Positions 34,698 to 41,794 of a stretch of DNA of 64,000 nucleotides are shown here, piece by piece; position 1 is the first letter of the stretch, and each line of letters begins with the position of its first letter. The stretch lies in NCBI GenBank assembly GCA_023663525.1, contig JAMPHF010000002.1, positions 252,984 through 316,983 of the forward strand, written 5' to 3'. The notes beneath the pieces were generated by a model. The model did no database searches, was not told the origin of the DNA, and saw only the letters and a list, made by a program, of their open reading frames with translations. This DNA comes from Bacteroides sp. (lineage in GTDB: Bacteria; Bacteroidota; Bacteroidia; Bacteroidales; Muribaculaceae). The position numbers and the translations under genes were made by a program.

Positions 34698-36011
34698 CTA
34701 TGGCGTTGAAAGTAGAATTTTTTTCAATGCGGGGAGCGATGGAGTTATCCTCGGGACCTCATGATGTTCGGTGACATTGTCGGTTTTCTTTGGATTGATT
34801 ATGCCGTTCATCTTCACGCCGATGACTTTTTCGATAGTCCTCGGAAATTTGGCCGGATGGGCTGTGGCAAGAAAAATTCCTTTCTCGCCGGGTTTCATGT
34901 CCTTGCGCAAAGCGCAGTAGGCAGTAGCTCCGTGCGGGTCAAGTATATAGTTATCCCTGGAGTACACATCGCGCATCATGGCTGAAATTTCTTCATCGGT
35001 GAAAGAGTATCCCTTCATGTCTCGCCGGATACTGTCAATGTCACCACCATAGAGGTCGAGGATGCGTGCGTAGTTCGAAGGATTGCCGACATCCATCGCA
35101 CAAGCCATGGTTCTTACGGATTTTGATGGTCTGAATATGCCTTCGGACAGATAGTGTGTGAAAGGCGCATTGATATTGTTGGCAATGACAAAACGCTTTA
35201 CCGGAAGACCCATCCTCATCGCGAGCAATCCGGCTGTCAGGTTTCCGAGGTTTCCGCAAGGGACGGATATGACTGCACTATCGGTGAGTGACGGTACGTG
35301 GCGCAACAACTGGCTGTATCCGTAAAAATAATAGAACATCTGCGGCAGCAGACGGCAGACATTGATGGAATTTGCAGATGTGATGTGCATCTCGCTGCGG
35401 ATATGGCCATCAGTAAAAGCCTCTTTGACCATCCGTTGGCAATCGTCAAATGTACCGATCACCTCAATCGGATACACATTGTCGCCAAGGGATGTGAATT
35501 GATGGCGTTGCACGGCTGATAGACCACGTTCAGGATAGAGGACAAACACTCTAACCCCCGGAACCTTGTGGAATCCGGAAGCGACTGCGCCACCCGAGTC
35601 GCCTGATGTCGCTACAAGCACATTGATTTCGCCGGTGGCCGATGTGGAGAAGTGGCTGATTATTCGAGCAAGGAATCTTGCGCCGACATCCTTGAATGCA
35701 AGTGTCGGGCCATGAAACAGTTCAAGAGCGTAAGCATCGTCGTCAATCTTGCGCAGCGGAATATCGAAAGAGAATGTATCGAAAACAATTTGCTTGAGTT
35801 CGGAGGCGTCAATGACATCTCCGAGGATGGTTGTCGCGACGATATAAGCAATATCGCTCACCGACATCTCGCTTATGTTTTTGAAAAAAGCACGTGGAAT
35901 GACCGGAATTCGTTCAGGCATATAGAGTCCGCCATCAGGTGCAAGACCTGTCATCACGGCTTCTTCGAGCGAAACATGTGGACACTGTCCGTTTGTGCTG
36001 TAAAATTGCAT
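34698..36011 (-). CDS. thrC: Threonine synthase
   Basis: This 437-residue PLP enzyme converts O-phospho-homoserine to threonine. The N-terminal signature MQFYSTNGQCPHVSLEEAVM and LAPDGGLYMPE is typical. The PLP lysine is in ELFHGPTLAFKDVGARFL. VATSGDSGGAVASGF and SVPCGNLGNLTAGLLA are cofactor and phosphate-binding blocks. Length and motifs are those of the fold-type II ThrC of Bacteroidota. It follows the small lipoprotein gene by 95 nt on the same strand. Confidence 0.96.
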   Translation of the reverse strand: MQFYSTNGQCPHVSLEEAVMTGLAPDGGLYMPERIPVIPRAFFKNISEMSVSDIAYIVATTILGDVIDASELKQIVFDTFSFDIPLRKIDDDAYALELFHGPTLAFKDVGARFLARIISHFSTSATGEINVLVATSGDSGGAVASGFHKVPGVRVFVLYPERGLSAVQRHQFTSLGDNVYPIEVIGTFDDCQRMVKEAFTDGHIRSEMHITSANSINVCRLLPQMFYYFYGYSQLLRHVPSLTDSAVISVPCGNLGNLTAGLLAMRMGLPVKRFVIANNINAPFTHYLSEGIFRPSKSVRTMACAMDVGNPSNYARILDLYGGDIDSIRRDMKGYSFTDEEISAMMRDVYSRDNYILDPHGATAYCALRKDMKPGEKGIFLATAHPAKFPRTIEKVIGVKMNGIINPKKTDNVTEHHEVPRITPSLPALKKILLSTP

Positions 36012-36106
36012 AATTCTATATATAGGCTGTTAGATTAAGGTGAAGCAAAAATAACCAATCCACAAATAAATAGCAAAAAACCGGAAGTTAAATTTGGCGA
36101 AAAAGA

Positions 36107-36457
36107 CTAAAAAATTATACGCGCAAGCGAGTCACAGTTCTTGCGGATGTGATCGGTAAATCCTCGTTCATAGTCCACAGCCGACTGTCGGCCGAAATTC
36201 GATTCGATATTACTCATGCGCGACCTCACGTCAAGGAGGTTTTCCTGGACGTAGTCCTCGTCACTTGCGTTTGATAGCAATAGCCTTGCGTGTTCCTCGC
36301 CAAGTTCGTAAGCATTCCGGTCAATCACGCGCGATGACACCCGAATGCTTTTGGGGGTACTTTCGTCAGAGCAACTGCATCCTCCGAATAATGCACCTGA
36401 AATGGAAAGCACGACGGCTGTAAGTGATATTTTAAAGATTCGATTTAAACTTCTCAT
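36107..36457 (-). CDS. Small lipoprotein
   Basis: This 116-residue protein starts at ATG 36457 (MRSLNRIFKISLTAVVLSIS) with a signal peptide and Cys in GALFGGCSC. The mature part is helical and charged (RNAYELGEEHARLLL, DVRSRMSNIESNFG, DYERGFTDHIRKNCDSLARI). I do not recognise a domain. The ATG was apparently once overlapped by the stop of the exonuclease gene (ATGA, positions 36457-36454), which confirms the start. Because of the R-M insertion it now follows the methyltransferase gene and may depend on read-through from it. Confidence 0.75.
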   Translation of the reverse strand: MRSLNRIFKISLTAVVLSISGALFGGCSCSDESTPKSIRVSSRVIDRNAYELGEEHARLLLSNASDEDYVQENLLDVRSRMSNIESNFGRQSAVDYERGFTDHIRKNCDSLARIIF

Positions 36458-36500
36458 AATAAAGTCATTGCGATTTTCGCACAACCTTCAGCGTCGGCCA
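36456..36500. repeat. 45-bp direct repeat, copy 1 (left border of the R-M island)
   Basis: This segment is identical to 38540-38584. On the minus strand it encodes the last 14 residues of the exonuclease (ADAEGCAKIAMTLL), here cut off from the gene. Its inner edge touches the methyltransferase stop codon at 36501, and its outer edge touches the lipoprotein ATG. Confidence 0.93.
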
Positions 36501-37403
36501 TTATTTCGGGTTATGGGAAATATAACCATTAATAGCGTTAGCAACAAATGTTCCAAGATTCACGGGAACGGCGTTTCCAATCATTTGTTCTACTTCTCCT
36601 CGATTACCTTGAAATATAAAATCATTTGGGAATGTTTGAATCAGGCTTCTTTCGTATGTTGTTAAGGGCCTTATCCCGATGAGAGAGTCTACAGGGTCAT
36701 TGGGGTGAAGTTTATATCCTTTAGGAATTGGTCTGTTAACCCCTCTAATTGTAGGACTTGGTTCATTAATACTAAAAATCCCTCGTCTTGCGTAACTGCG
36801 AGGGTGACGATAATAAAAATCGATATTAATATTGTCACCGAGATATTCTTTTACTGTCAAAGGTTTTGAACACAATTGTCCATATATAAATTCATGTAAA
36901 AAATCATCTTTTGAGCCAATATGTCCAATCATGAAGAAACGCTTTCTTTTTTGAGGAACACCACATAATGAAGCATCTAAAGTGACTTGGGTTAGACCAT
37001 AACCGGAATTTTTTAAAATTCCGGTTGCTTGTGTCAATTTTCGGGTCTTTATGATTGTAGAGACATTTTCCATAACGAACCATTCCGGTTTTATTTTTGA
37101 AATGATATTCGCAAATGATATGGTTAAATCTCCACGGCCATTATCTTCATTTCGTAAACCGGCACTGCTGAAATCTTGACAAGGAGGTCCACCTATTATC
37201 ATTTCAGGGTTATGTTGTAAGATATGTTTTGTGACAGTCTCAACATCGTGTAAATCAAATTTATATACAGGATGTGTAAAATTATATTGATACGTCGTAA
37301 TTGCTGGAACCCAATTATCATATGAAGCGACAATATCCATTCCAGCTCTTTCGAAGCCCAATGATAACCCCCCACATCCACAAAATAGATCGATTACTTT
37401 CAT
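36501..37403 (-). CDS. DNA (cytosine-5) methyltransferase of a type II R-M system
   Basis: This 300-residue C5 methyltransferase protects host DNA by methylating the recognition site. Motifs are complete: I (DLFCGCGGLSLGFERAG, residues 5-21), IV with catalytic Cys75 (GGPPCQDFSSAG), VI (MENV, 111-114), VIII (QKRKR, 151-155), IX region (RGIFSINEPSPTIRGVNR) and X (IGNAVPVNLGTFVANAI). The short variable region between VIII and IX carries the specificity. The ATG overlaps the endonuclease stop by 4 nt, and the TAA stop (36503-36501) abuts the direct repeat. Pairing with a HindVP-like endonuclease suggests GRCGYC as the site, which is unproven. Confidence 0.93.
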   Translation of the reverse strand: MKVIDLFCGCGGLSLGFERAGMDIVASYDNWVPAITTYQYNFTHPVYKFDLHDVETVTKHILQHNPEMIIGGPPCQDFSSAGLRNEDNGRGDLTISFANIISKIKPEWFVMENVSTIIKTRKLTQATGILKNSGYGLTQVTLDASLCGVPQKRKRFFMIGHIGSKDDFLHEFIYGQLCSKPLTVKEYLGDNINIDFYYRHPRSYARRGIFSINEPSPTIRGVNRPIPKGYKLHPNDPVDSLIGIRPLTTYERSLIQTFPNDFIFQGNRGEVEQMIGNAVPVNLGTFVANAINGYISHNPK

Positions 37404-38461
37404 TCTTCGAATAAATCAGGACTATTAACAATTACTGCGTCAAATCGTCTTTCAGGACTTAATAAATTCTGTCCACCACCTAAAATAATGCGCTTAATCG
37501 CTTGCTTACTTATTCTTGGATGGGTTAGGGCATCACATGAAAGGAATTTATGTGTAATATTCCCGCTTAATGCGAATGCCTTATCATTACCGGTATTATA
37601 AGAGTGAAGACGAATTATTCGTCTATAATCAAATTGATTGTAGACACAATATTCAAATAACATTAGGTATAACCATATCATCGCCCTCATGTGTCGAGTG
37701 ATTGATGTGGTAGATTGTTCAGCTTTATTGAACATTTGAATAACAGCGAGATTGCTCCATACAAATACATCAAGACAATCTTCTGCAAGTGTTGGCTTAC
37801 CTCCGATAGTTTTCCATATAGCATTTACTATTAGCGGCGTTTGTTTGTTCGTTAAGTATGTTGATACCCGCATGATGGCATGACGAATTTCCGAATAGCG
37901 TGGAAGAACCTCATTAATTTCTTCCCAATGATTAATGTGTATATCACCTAAAAGATTTTTAAGCATATTTTTGCCATTAAGATCTGAGAACGCATGGCAT
38001 ATTGAACAAGCTATAAAATTAATGGTCGGTGGTCTGACAACAATTTCACATCCATATTTATCTTCGGATTTATTTTTAGTTGTATTGTCAGGTATTGCCG
38101 TTAATTTTATTTCAAGTCCAATTAACGCTGTATCGGTAGTCGAATCCACCATGACCAAATCGATTTTCTCACGTGCTCCTGTATAAAATCGATCGTATGC
38201 TGGAAATCCAGATTCAAACATATAAAAAGCATTCTTAGACATTGGATTAATACAATATAATTCAGATGGTGTAATATAATCGTGAACTATATTATTATCG
38301 GCATCGGTTTTTAGATAGATTGGGGCAATTCCCTGCGAGCTCATATAAGCGACAAGTGATGCTGGGAATGAACTATTGAACTGATTTTTACCCCATACGT
38401 CAGGGTTCGAATAGTCCCTGCTACTGTTGTTGTGATTCTGACCAAATAAACCTGGTTTCAT
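37400..38461 (-). CDS. Type II restriction endonuclease, probable HindVP/HgiDI family
   Basis: This 353-residue endonuclease probably cleaves DNA unmodified by the partner methyltransferase. The N-terminus has VWGKNQFNSSFPASLVAYM, which I associate with the HindVP family. A PD-(D/E)xK-like site is visible as Asp101 in REKIDLVMVD and Glu117-x-Lys119 in IGLEIKLTA, with the expected spacing and hydrophobic strands. The gene is first in the pair, upstream of the methyltransferase, and there is no separate controller gene. Codon use is AT-rich, unlike neighbouring genes, which indicates transfer. Family assignment is moderately sure; the endonuclease role is more certain from the context. Confidence 0.78.
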   Translation of the reverse strand: MKPGLFGQNHNNSSRDYSNPDVWGKNQFNSSFPASLVAYMSSQGIAPIYLKTDADNNIVHDYITPSELYCINPMSKNAFYMFESGFPAYDRFYTGAREKIDLVMVDSTTDTALIGLEIKLTAIPDNTTKNKSEDKYGCEIVVRPPTINFIACSICHAFSDLNGKNMLKNLLGDIHINHWEEINEVLPRYSEIRHAIMRVSTYLTNKQTPLIVNAIWKTIGGKPTLAEDCLDVFVWSNLAVIQMFNKAEQSTTSITRHMRAMIWLYLMLFEYCVYNQFDYRRIIRLHSYNTGNDKAFALSGNITHKFLSCDALTHPRISKQAIKRIILGGGQNLLSPERRFDAVIVNSPDLFEE

Positions 38462-38481
38462 TTTAGCATATTTTGATGGTG

Positions 38482-38489
38482 CAAATTTA
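38482..38489 (-). promoter_or_regulatory. -7 box of the R-M operon
   Basis: TAAATTTG on the minus strand (38489-38482) would start transcription near 38476, about 15 nt before the endonuclease ATG. No exact -33 TTG lies at 19-22 nt. The island therefore brings its own promoter. Confidence 0.5.
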
Positions 38490-38537
38490 GCGAAAACAAA
38501 ATGATTTCACTAAAATAAAAGGTGTTAATAAATGAGA

Positions 38538-39038
38538 CTATAATAAAGTCATTGCGATTTTCGCACAACCTTCAGCGTCGGCCAAGGCATCGTGATGGTT
38601 GGTGAAGGGGATTCCAAGAAATTCACACACGTATGGGAGGGAGTATGAATGAAGTAGAGTGCGGGGAATTTTGCGTCGAGCTGTCTGATAGGTGCAGAAA
38701 AAAGTATAGTCAGGATAATCCATGCCGTATGCCCGATGGGCGGCCCGGATGCACCGTTCGTCGAATGCCTTGTTGTGGGCTACCAGAGGCAGGTTGCCTA
38801 TCATTTTTGCTACATCACGCCACACGTCGCTGAACACTCTTGCATTCTCCGTGTCTTTGCGTCCGATTCCATGAATGTTGAGCGTGAAGTGACGGAAATA
38901 GTACTCAGGCTCGGGTTTGACGAGTTCATAAAATCGTTCGACAATGCATCCGTTGACAACTTTTACCGCACCGATGGCACAAATGGATGTAGGCTCATTA
39001 TTGGCGGTCTCTACATCAATTGCCACAAAATTTTCCAT
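38538..39038 (-). CDS. DnaQ-like 3'-5' exonuclease
   Basis: This protein of about 166 residues has a DEDDh exonuclease domain: ExoI FVAIDVETAN, ExoII around LVAHNKAFDERCI, and ExoIII with His and Asp in TNHHDALADAEGC. It resembles the epsilon subunit of DNA polymerase III but stands alone, so it is an exonuclease of uncertain partner. The start is ATG 39038; a TTG at 39053 would overlap the ispH stop. The stop TAG (38540-38538) is partly contributed by the inserted island; the ancestral stop was TGA in ATGAGA. The repeat keeps the ending MTLL unchanged. Confidence 0.88.
   Translation of the reverse strand: MENFVAIDVETANNEPTSICAIGAVKVVNGCIVERFYELVKPEPEYYFRHFTLNIHGIGRKDTENARVFSDVWRDVAKMIGNLPLVAHNKAFDERCIRAAHRAYGMDYPDYTFFCTYQTARRKIPRTLLHSYSLPYVCEFLGIPFTNHHDALADAEGCAKIAMTLL
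38540..38584. repeat. 45-bp direct repeat, copy 2 (right border of the R-M island)
   Basis: Identical to 36456-36500. It is the native 3' end of the exonuclease gene and is in frame with it. Confidence 0.93.
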
Positions 39039-39049
39039 TTCGCGAATAA

Positions 39050-39934
39050 TCAATGTGTTCCCAGAGCTTCAGCGACTGCATCGCGTACATCCTCCATCAG
39101 CCAGCGGGGTGTAGATGTGGCCCCGCAGATTCCTATACTTTCTGCTCCTTCAAGCCATTCAGGACGGAAATCCGACAGGGTTGAAACAAGATGTGTACGG
39201 TTGTTGACGCTTTTGCACTCATTGTAGAGGACCTTGCCGTTGCTGCTCTTGGCTCCGGCTACAAAAAGAATCACGTCATGACGGTCAGCAAAATCCCTCA
39301 GGTGGTCCACACGGTTTGCCACCTGACGGCAGATGGTGTCAAATGACTCGAATCTGACTCCCGGAGCCAGACGGTGGCTGATCTCCTCCACCATTTCGGC
39401 AAAGCCTTGGAGCGGCATTGTGGTCTGTGAATAAAACGTGATGTCGCGATTGAAATCAATCCGTGAAAGCTGGTCAAGATTTTCCACTACGATTGCCTCT
39501 CCGTTGGTTTGTCCCACAAGTCCATTGACTTCGGCATGTCCGGCCTTCCCATAGATTACAATCTGAGGGCGTGGCGACGAATTGTCGTAAGTGTCCTTGA
39601 TGCGTTGTTGCAGCCTAAGCACCACGGGGCATGTCGCATCGATGATCTCTATGCCTCGTTCGCGTGCGAGTGAATAGGTGGACGGCGGCTCGCCATGGGC
39701 CCGCAGAAGGACTCGCGATGACGAGAGGTGACGCAGGTCATCGTGGGTGATGGTCGAGAGTCCTTTGCGCTCCAGCCGTTCAACCTCGTCGCTATTATGG
39801 ACAATGTCGCCAAGACAGTACAGCGGTTGGTCGCTGCGCTCCAATTCCTCCTCGGCTTTCTTTATGGCTGTCACCACTCCATGGCAGAAGCCGGAGCGGG
39901 CATCGATTTCAATTATAGGGTTTGACTTGCACAT
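39050..39934 (-). CDS. ispH: 4-hydroxy-3-methylbut-2-enyl diphosphate reductase IspH
   Basis: This 294-residue [4Fe-4S] enzyme makes IPP and DMAPP in the last step of the MEP pathway. Cluster-binding cysteines are in RSGFCHGVVTAI (Cys17), IIDATCPVVLRL (Cys102) and FDTICRQVANR. YCLGDIVHNSDEVERL and GICGATSTPRWLMEDV are other conserved blocks. ispF of the same pathway is in the window at 45622. It starts 37 nt after cmk; in some bacteria Cmk and IspH are also neighbours or fused to S1. Confidence 0.96.
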   Translation of the reverse strand: MCKSNPIIEIDARSGFCHGVVTAIKKAEEELERSDQPLYCLGDIVHNSDEVERLERKGLSTITHDDLRHLSSSRVLLRAHGEPPSTYSLARERGIEIIDATCPVVLRLQQRIKDTYDNSSPRPQIVIYGKAGHAEVNGLVGQTNGEAIVVENLDQLSRIDFNRDITFYSQTTMPLQGFAEMVEEISHRLAPGVRFESFDTICRQVANRVDHLRDFADRHDVILFVAGAKSSNGKVLYNECKSVNNRTHLVSTLSDFRPEWLEGAESIGICGATSTPRWLMEDVRDAVAEALGTH

Positions 39935-39970
39935 TTTTTTCGGATGATGGATTGCTGTTGACAGTCAACA

Positions 39971-40663
39971 TTATTTGTTGACGATTGAGTCATAGAGATT
40001 AAGAAGCCACTCGTTTTGCTCGTCGATTGACATTGCCGAATTGTCAAGAGCAATGGCATCATCGGCACGGCGCAGTGGGCTTTCCTTGCGGGTCATGTCG
40101 ATGTGGTCACGCTCAGTGACATTGGCAAGCACATCATCATAGCTCACATCAACTCCCTTGTCTCGCAGCTCCTTATAGCGTCGTTCGGCACGTCGTTCGG
40201 GAGTAGCGTTGCAGAACACCTTCATCTCTGCGTTGGGGAAGACGACTGTCCCGATGTCGCGTCCGTCCATGACAATTCCCTTCGTCTCACCCATGGCGCG
40301 TTGCATCTTGACAAGTTCATGGCGGACTTCCGGAATGGCTGCTACCGGCGATACGTGATTGGATACCTCAAGGCTGCGGATTTCATTTTCAACGACATCT
40401 CCGTTAAGCATGGTTTGCTGTCCATCGCCACTGACCTTGAAATCAATGTGTATATCCGGCAGGGACTGGATGAGGCTCTCGGTATTTATCGATCCGTCGG
40501 CATTAATGAATCCTTTACGCATTGCATAGAGTGTCACGGCTCTATACATAGCACCGGAGTCAATGTATCTGTACCCGATGGTTTTGGCAAGCCGACGGGC
40601 CATTGTGCTTTTCCCTGACGATGAAAAGCCGTCAATAGCTATTATTATTCTCTTAGAACTCAT
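39971..40663 (-). CDS. cmk: (d)CMP kinase
   Basis: This 230-residue kinase phosphorylates CMP and dCMP. The P-loop is AIDGFSSSGKSTMARRLA, followed by YRYIDSGAMYRAVTLYA and GIVMDGRDIGTVVFPNAEMK for nucleotide binding. RTERDHID-like (NVTERDHIDMTRKESPLRRA) is the lid region. Length and motifs are standard. Its start lies inside the 3' end of porQ (11-nt overlap). Confidence 0.96.
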   Translation of the reverse strand: MSSKRIIIAIDGFSSSGKSTMARRLAKTIGYRYIDSGAMYRAVTLYAMRKGFINADGSINTESLIQSLPDIHIDFKVSGDGQQTMLNGDVVENEIRSLEVSNHVSPVAAIPEVRHELVKMQRAMGETKGIVMDGRDIGTVVFPNAEMKVFCNATPERRAERRYKELRDKGVDVSYDDVLANVTERDHIDMTRKESPLRRADDAIALDNSAMSIDEQNEWLLNLYDSIVNK

Positions 40664-41693
40664 ATAATTTCGTTGAAAGGTTGAGCATTATAGTGGTGGC
40701 ACCGTTGTGGGGTTGCGAGAGCGCGATTCCGACCGCAAAATTTCTCACGTTGATTCCCGCACAAGCTGAGAAACCTGAGAGGAAACTCCTTTTGTAAGTG
40801 GACATGTCGGTACGCGTCTTGTAATTGTAGCCTATTCCGATATGAAATTTTTCGCTCGGGACGAAGTCTGCGGCGAAAACGAGGTGTCTCATCAGGTTTG
40901 ACCCGAATTTGTCTTTGATTACCGGGTCTCCCGATTGTGTTCCGTCTCCGTTATCATAGAACGGCAAATGCCATTTAGTGAGATTCCATGCCGTTACTGA
41001 CCAGATGACGGGTAGTGACCCGAATGACTTTGAAACGCCTATGCGGACATCGACCGGAAGCCTGTCATAGCTTTCGTGAAATCGTTTCACCTGGCCTCCA
41101 AGATTGGCAACTACTGCTGAGAACGATACATTCCGCTCCGGATCATAATAATTCACGCCAAGGTCGGTGGCGAGAGCCATGGCCGAGTAGGAGTCATAGC
41201 TCGAATATATGAATTTCAATGTCGCACCGCCACGCCAGTTGTCGCTGATGTCATGAGAGTATGTCCCGCTGAACATCATGTCTTTCGGCGAGAAGTCGCC
41301 TGTCAGCACACCGTTGACATCTGCACCTTTGATATTACCATAGCCGAAGTACTGCACTCCGGCCATCCACGCGCCATGTTCCCCGGCTTTACGCCCGAAT
41401 TTCACACCGGCGAAATTACTTTCGCCGACATAACGCATATAGTTCACACCGAGTTGCATGTCGATTTCCGGTCCGAGCAGACCGGGATTCTGGTCGATGC
41501 TGTTGATGTCATCCTCAATGGCTGTTATGTTGACCCCTCCAAGACCATAGATAAGAGTGGAGGAAGGAATATTTAGAAAATTGTAGGCCGGAGATGAATC
41601 TTGGGCCATTGCAGCGTTTCCGCTGCATGTCACGATTGATGCGGAAAGCAGCAGAGCCTGTGATATTATGTGCCTGAGTCTTGATATGCGCAT
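40653..41693 (-). CDS. porQ: Type IX secretion system protein PorQ
   Basis: This 346-residue outer-membrane beta-barrel has a signal peptide (ASIVTCSGNAAMAQ). It follows the PorV/PorQ fold with LIYGLGGVNITAIEDDINS, DQNPGLLGPEIDMQLGVNYM and FAAVQY-like barrel strands (GVQYFGYGNIKGADVNG). PorQ is part of the T9SS attachment complex that places cargo on the cell surface. It overlaps cmk by 11 nt, a Bacteroidota arrangement. The window also has porV; the other por genes are absent here. Confidence 0.92.
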   Translation of the reverse strand: MRISRLRHIISQALLLSASIVTCSGNAAMAQDSSPAYNFLNIPSSTLIYGLGGVNITAIEDDINSIDQNPGLLGPEIDMQLGVNYMRYVGESNFAGVKFGRKAGEHGAWMAGVQYFGYGNIKGADVNGVLTGDFSPKDMMFSGTYSHDISDNWRGGATLKFIYSSYDSYSAMALATDLGVNYYDPERNVSFSAVVANLGGQVKRFHESYDRLPVDVRIGVSKSFGSLPVIWSVTAWNLTKWHLPFYDNGDGTQSGDPVIKDKFGSNLMRHLVFAADFVPSEKFHIGIGYNYKTRTDMSTYKRSFLSGFSACAGINVRNFAVGIALSQPHNGATTIMLNLSTKLYEF

Positions 41694-41794
41694 GATGGTC
41701 TATACTATACTTCAGCCCAAACCTAAATTATCCCTATTTGAGCTATAATAGTAACGTAGGCAAGTGGCGGATTATTATATAGGTACGGCACACT

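Larger units (their letters stand above)
36456..38539. mobile_element. Restriction-modification island inserted with a 45-bp target duplication
   Basis: The core 36501-38539 (2039 bp) carries only the endonuclease and methyltransferase genes and is visibly more AT-rich than its flanks. It lies between perfect 45-bp direct repeats made of the exonuclease 3' end. No integrase, transposase, tRNA or inverted repeat accompanies it. Excising the core plus one repeat gives an intact exonuclease gene overlapping the lipoprotein gene by ATGA. Insertion with long target duplication is known for R-M genes; its use here is inferred. Confidence 0.85.

Noticed and set aside
36458..36484. TTG start nine codons upstream of the small lipoprotein
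   Set aside because: It lies within the exonuclease-derived repeat; the ATG at 36457 gives a proper signal peptide and an ancestral ATGA overlap.
36456..38584. Integrative element with att sites
   Set aside because: The repeats could be attL/attR, but there is no integrase, excisionase or tRNA, and only the two R-M genes are inside. Target duplication by an R-M unit fits better.
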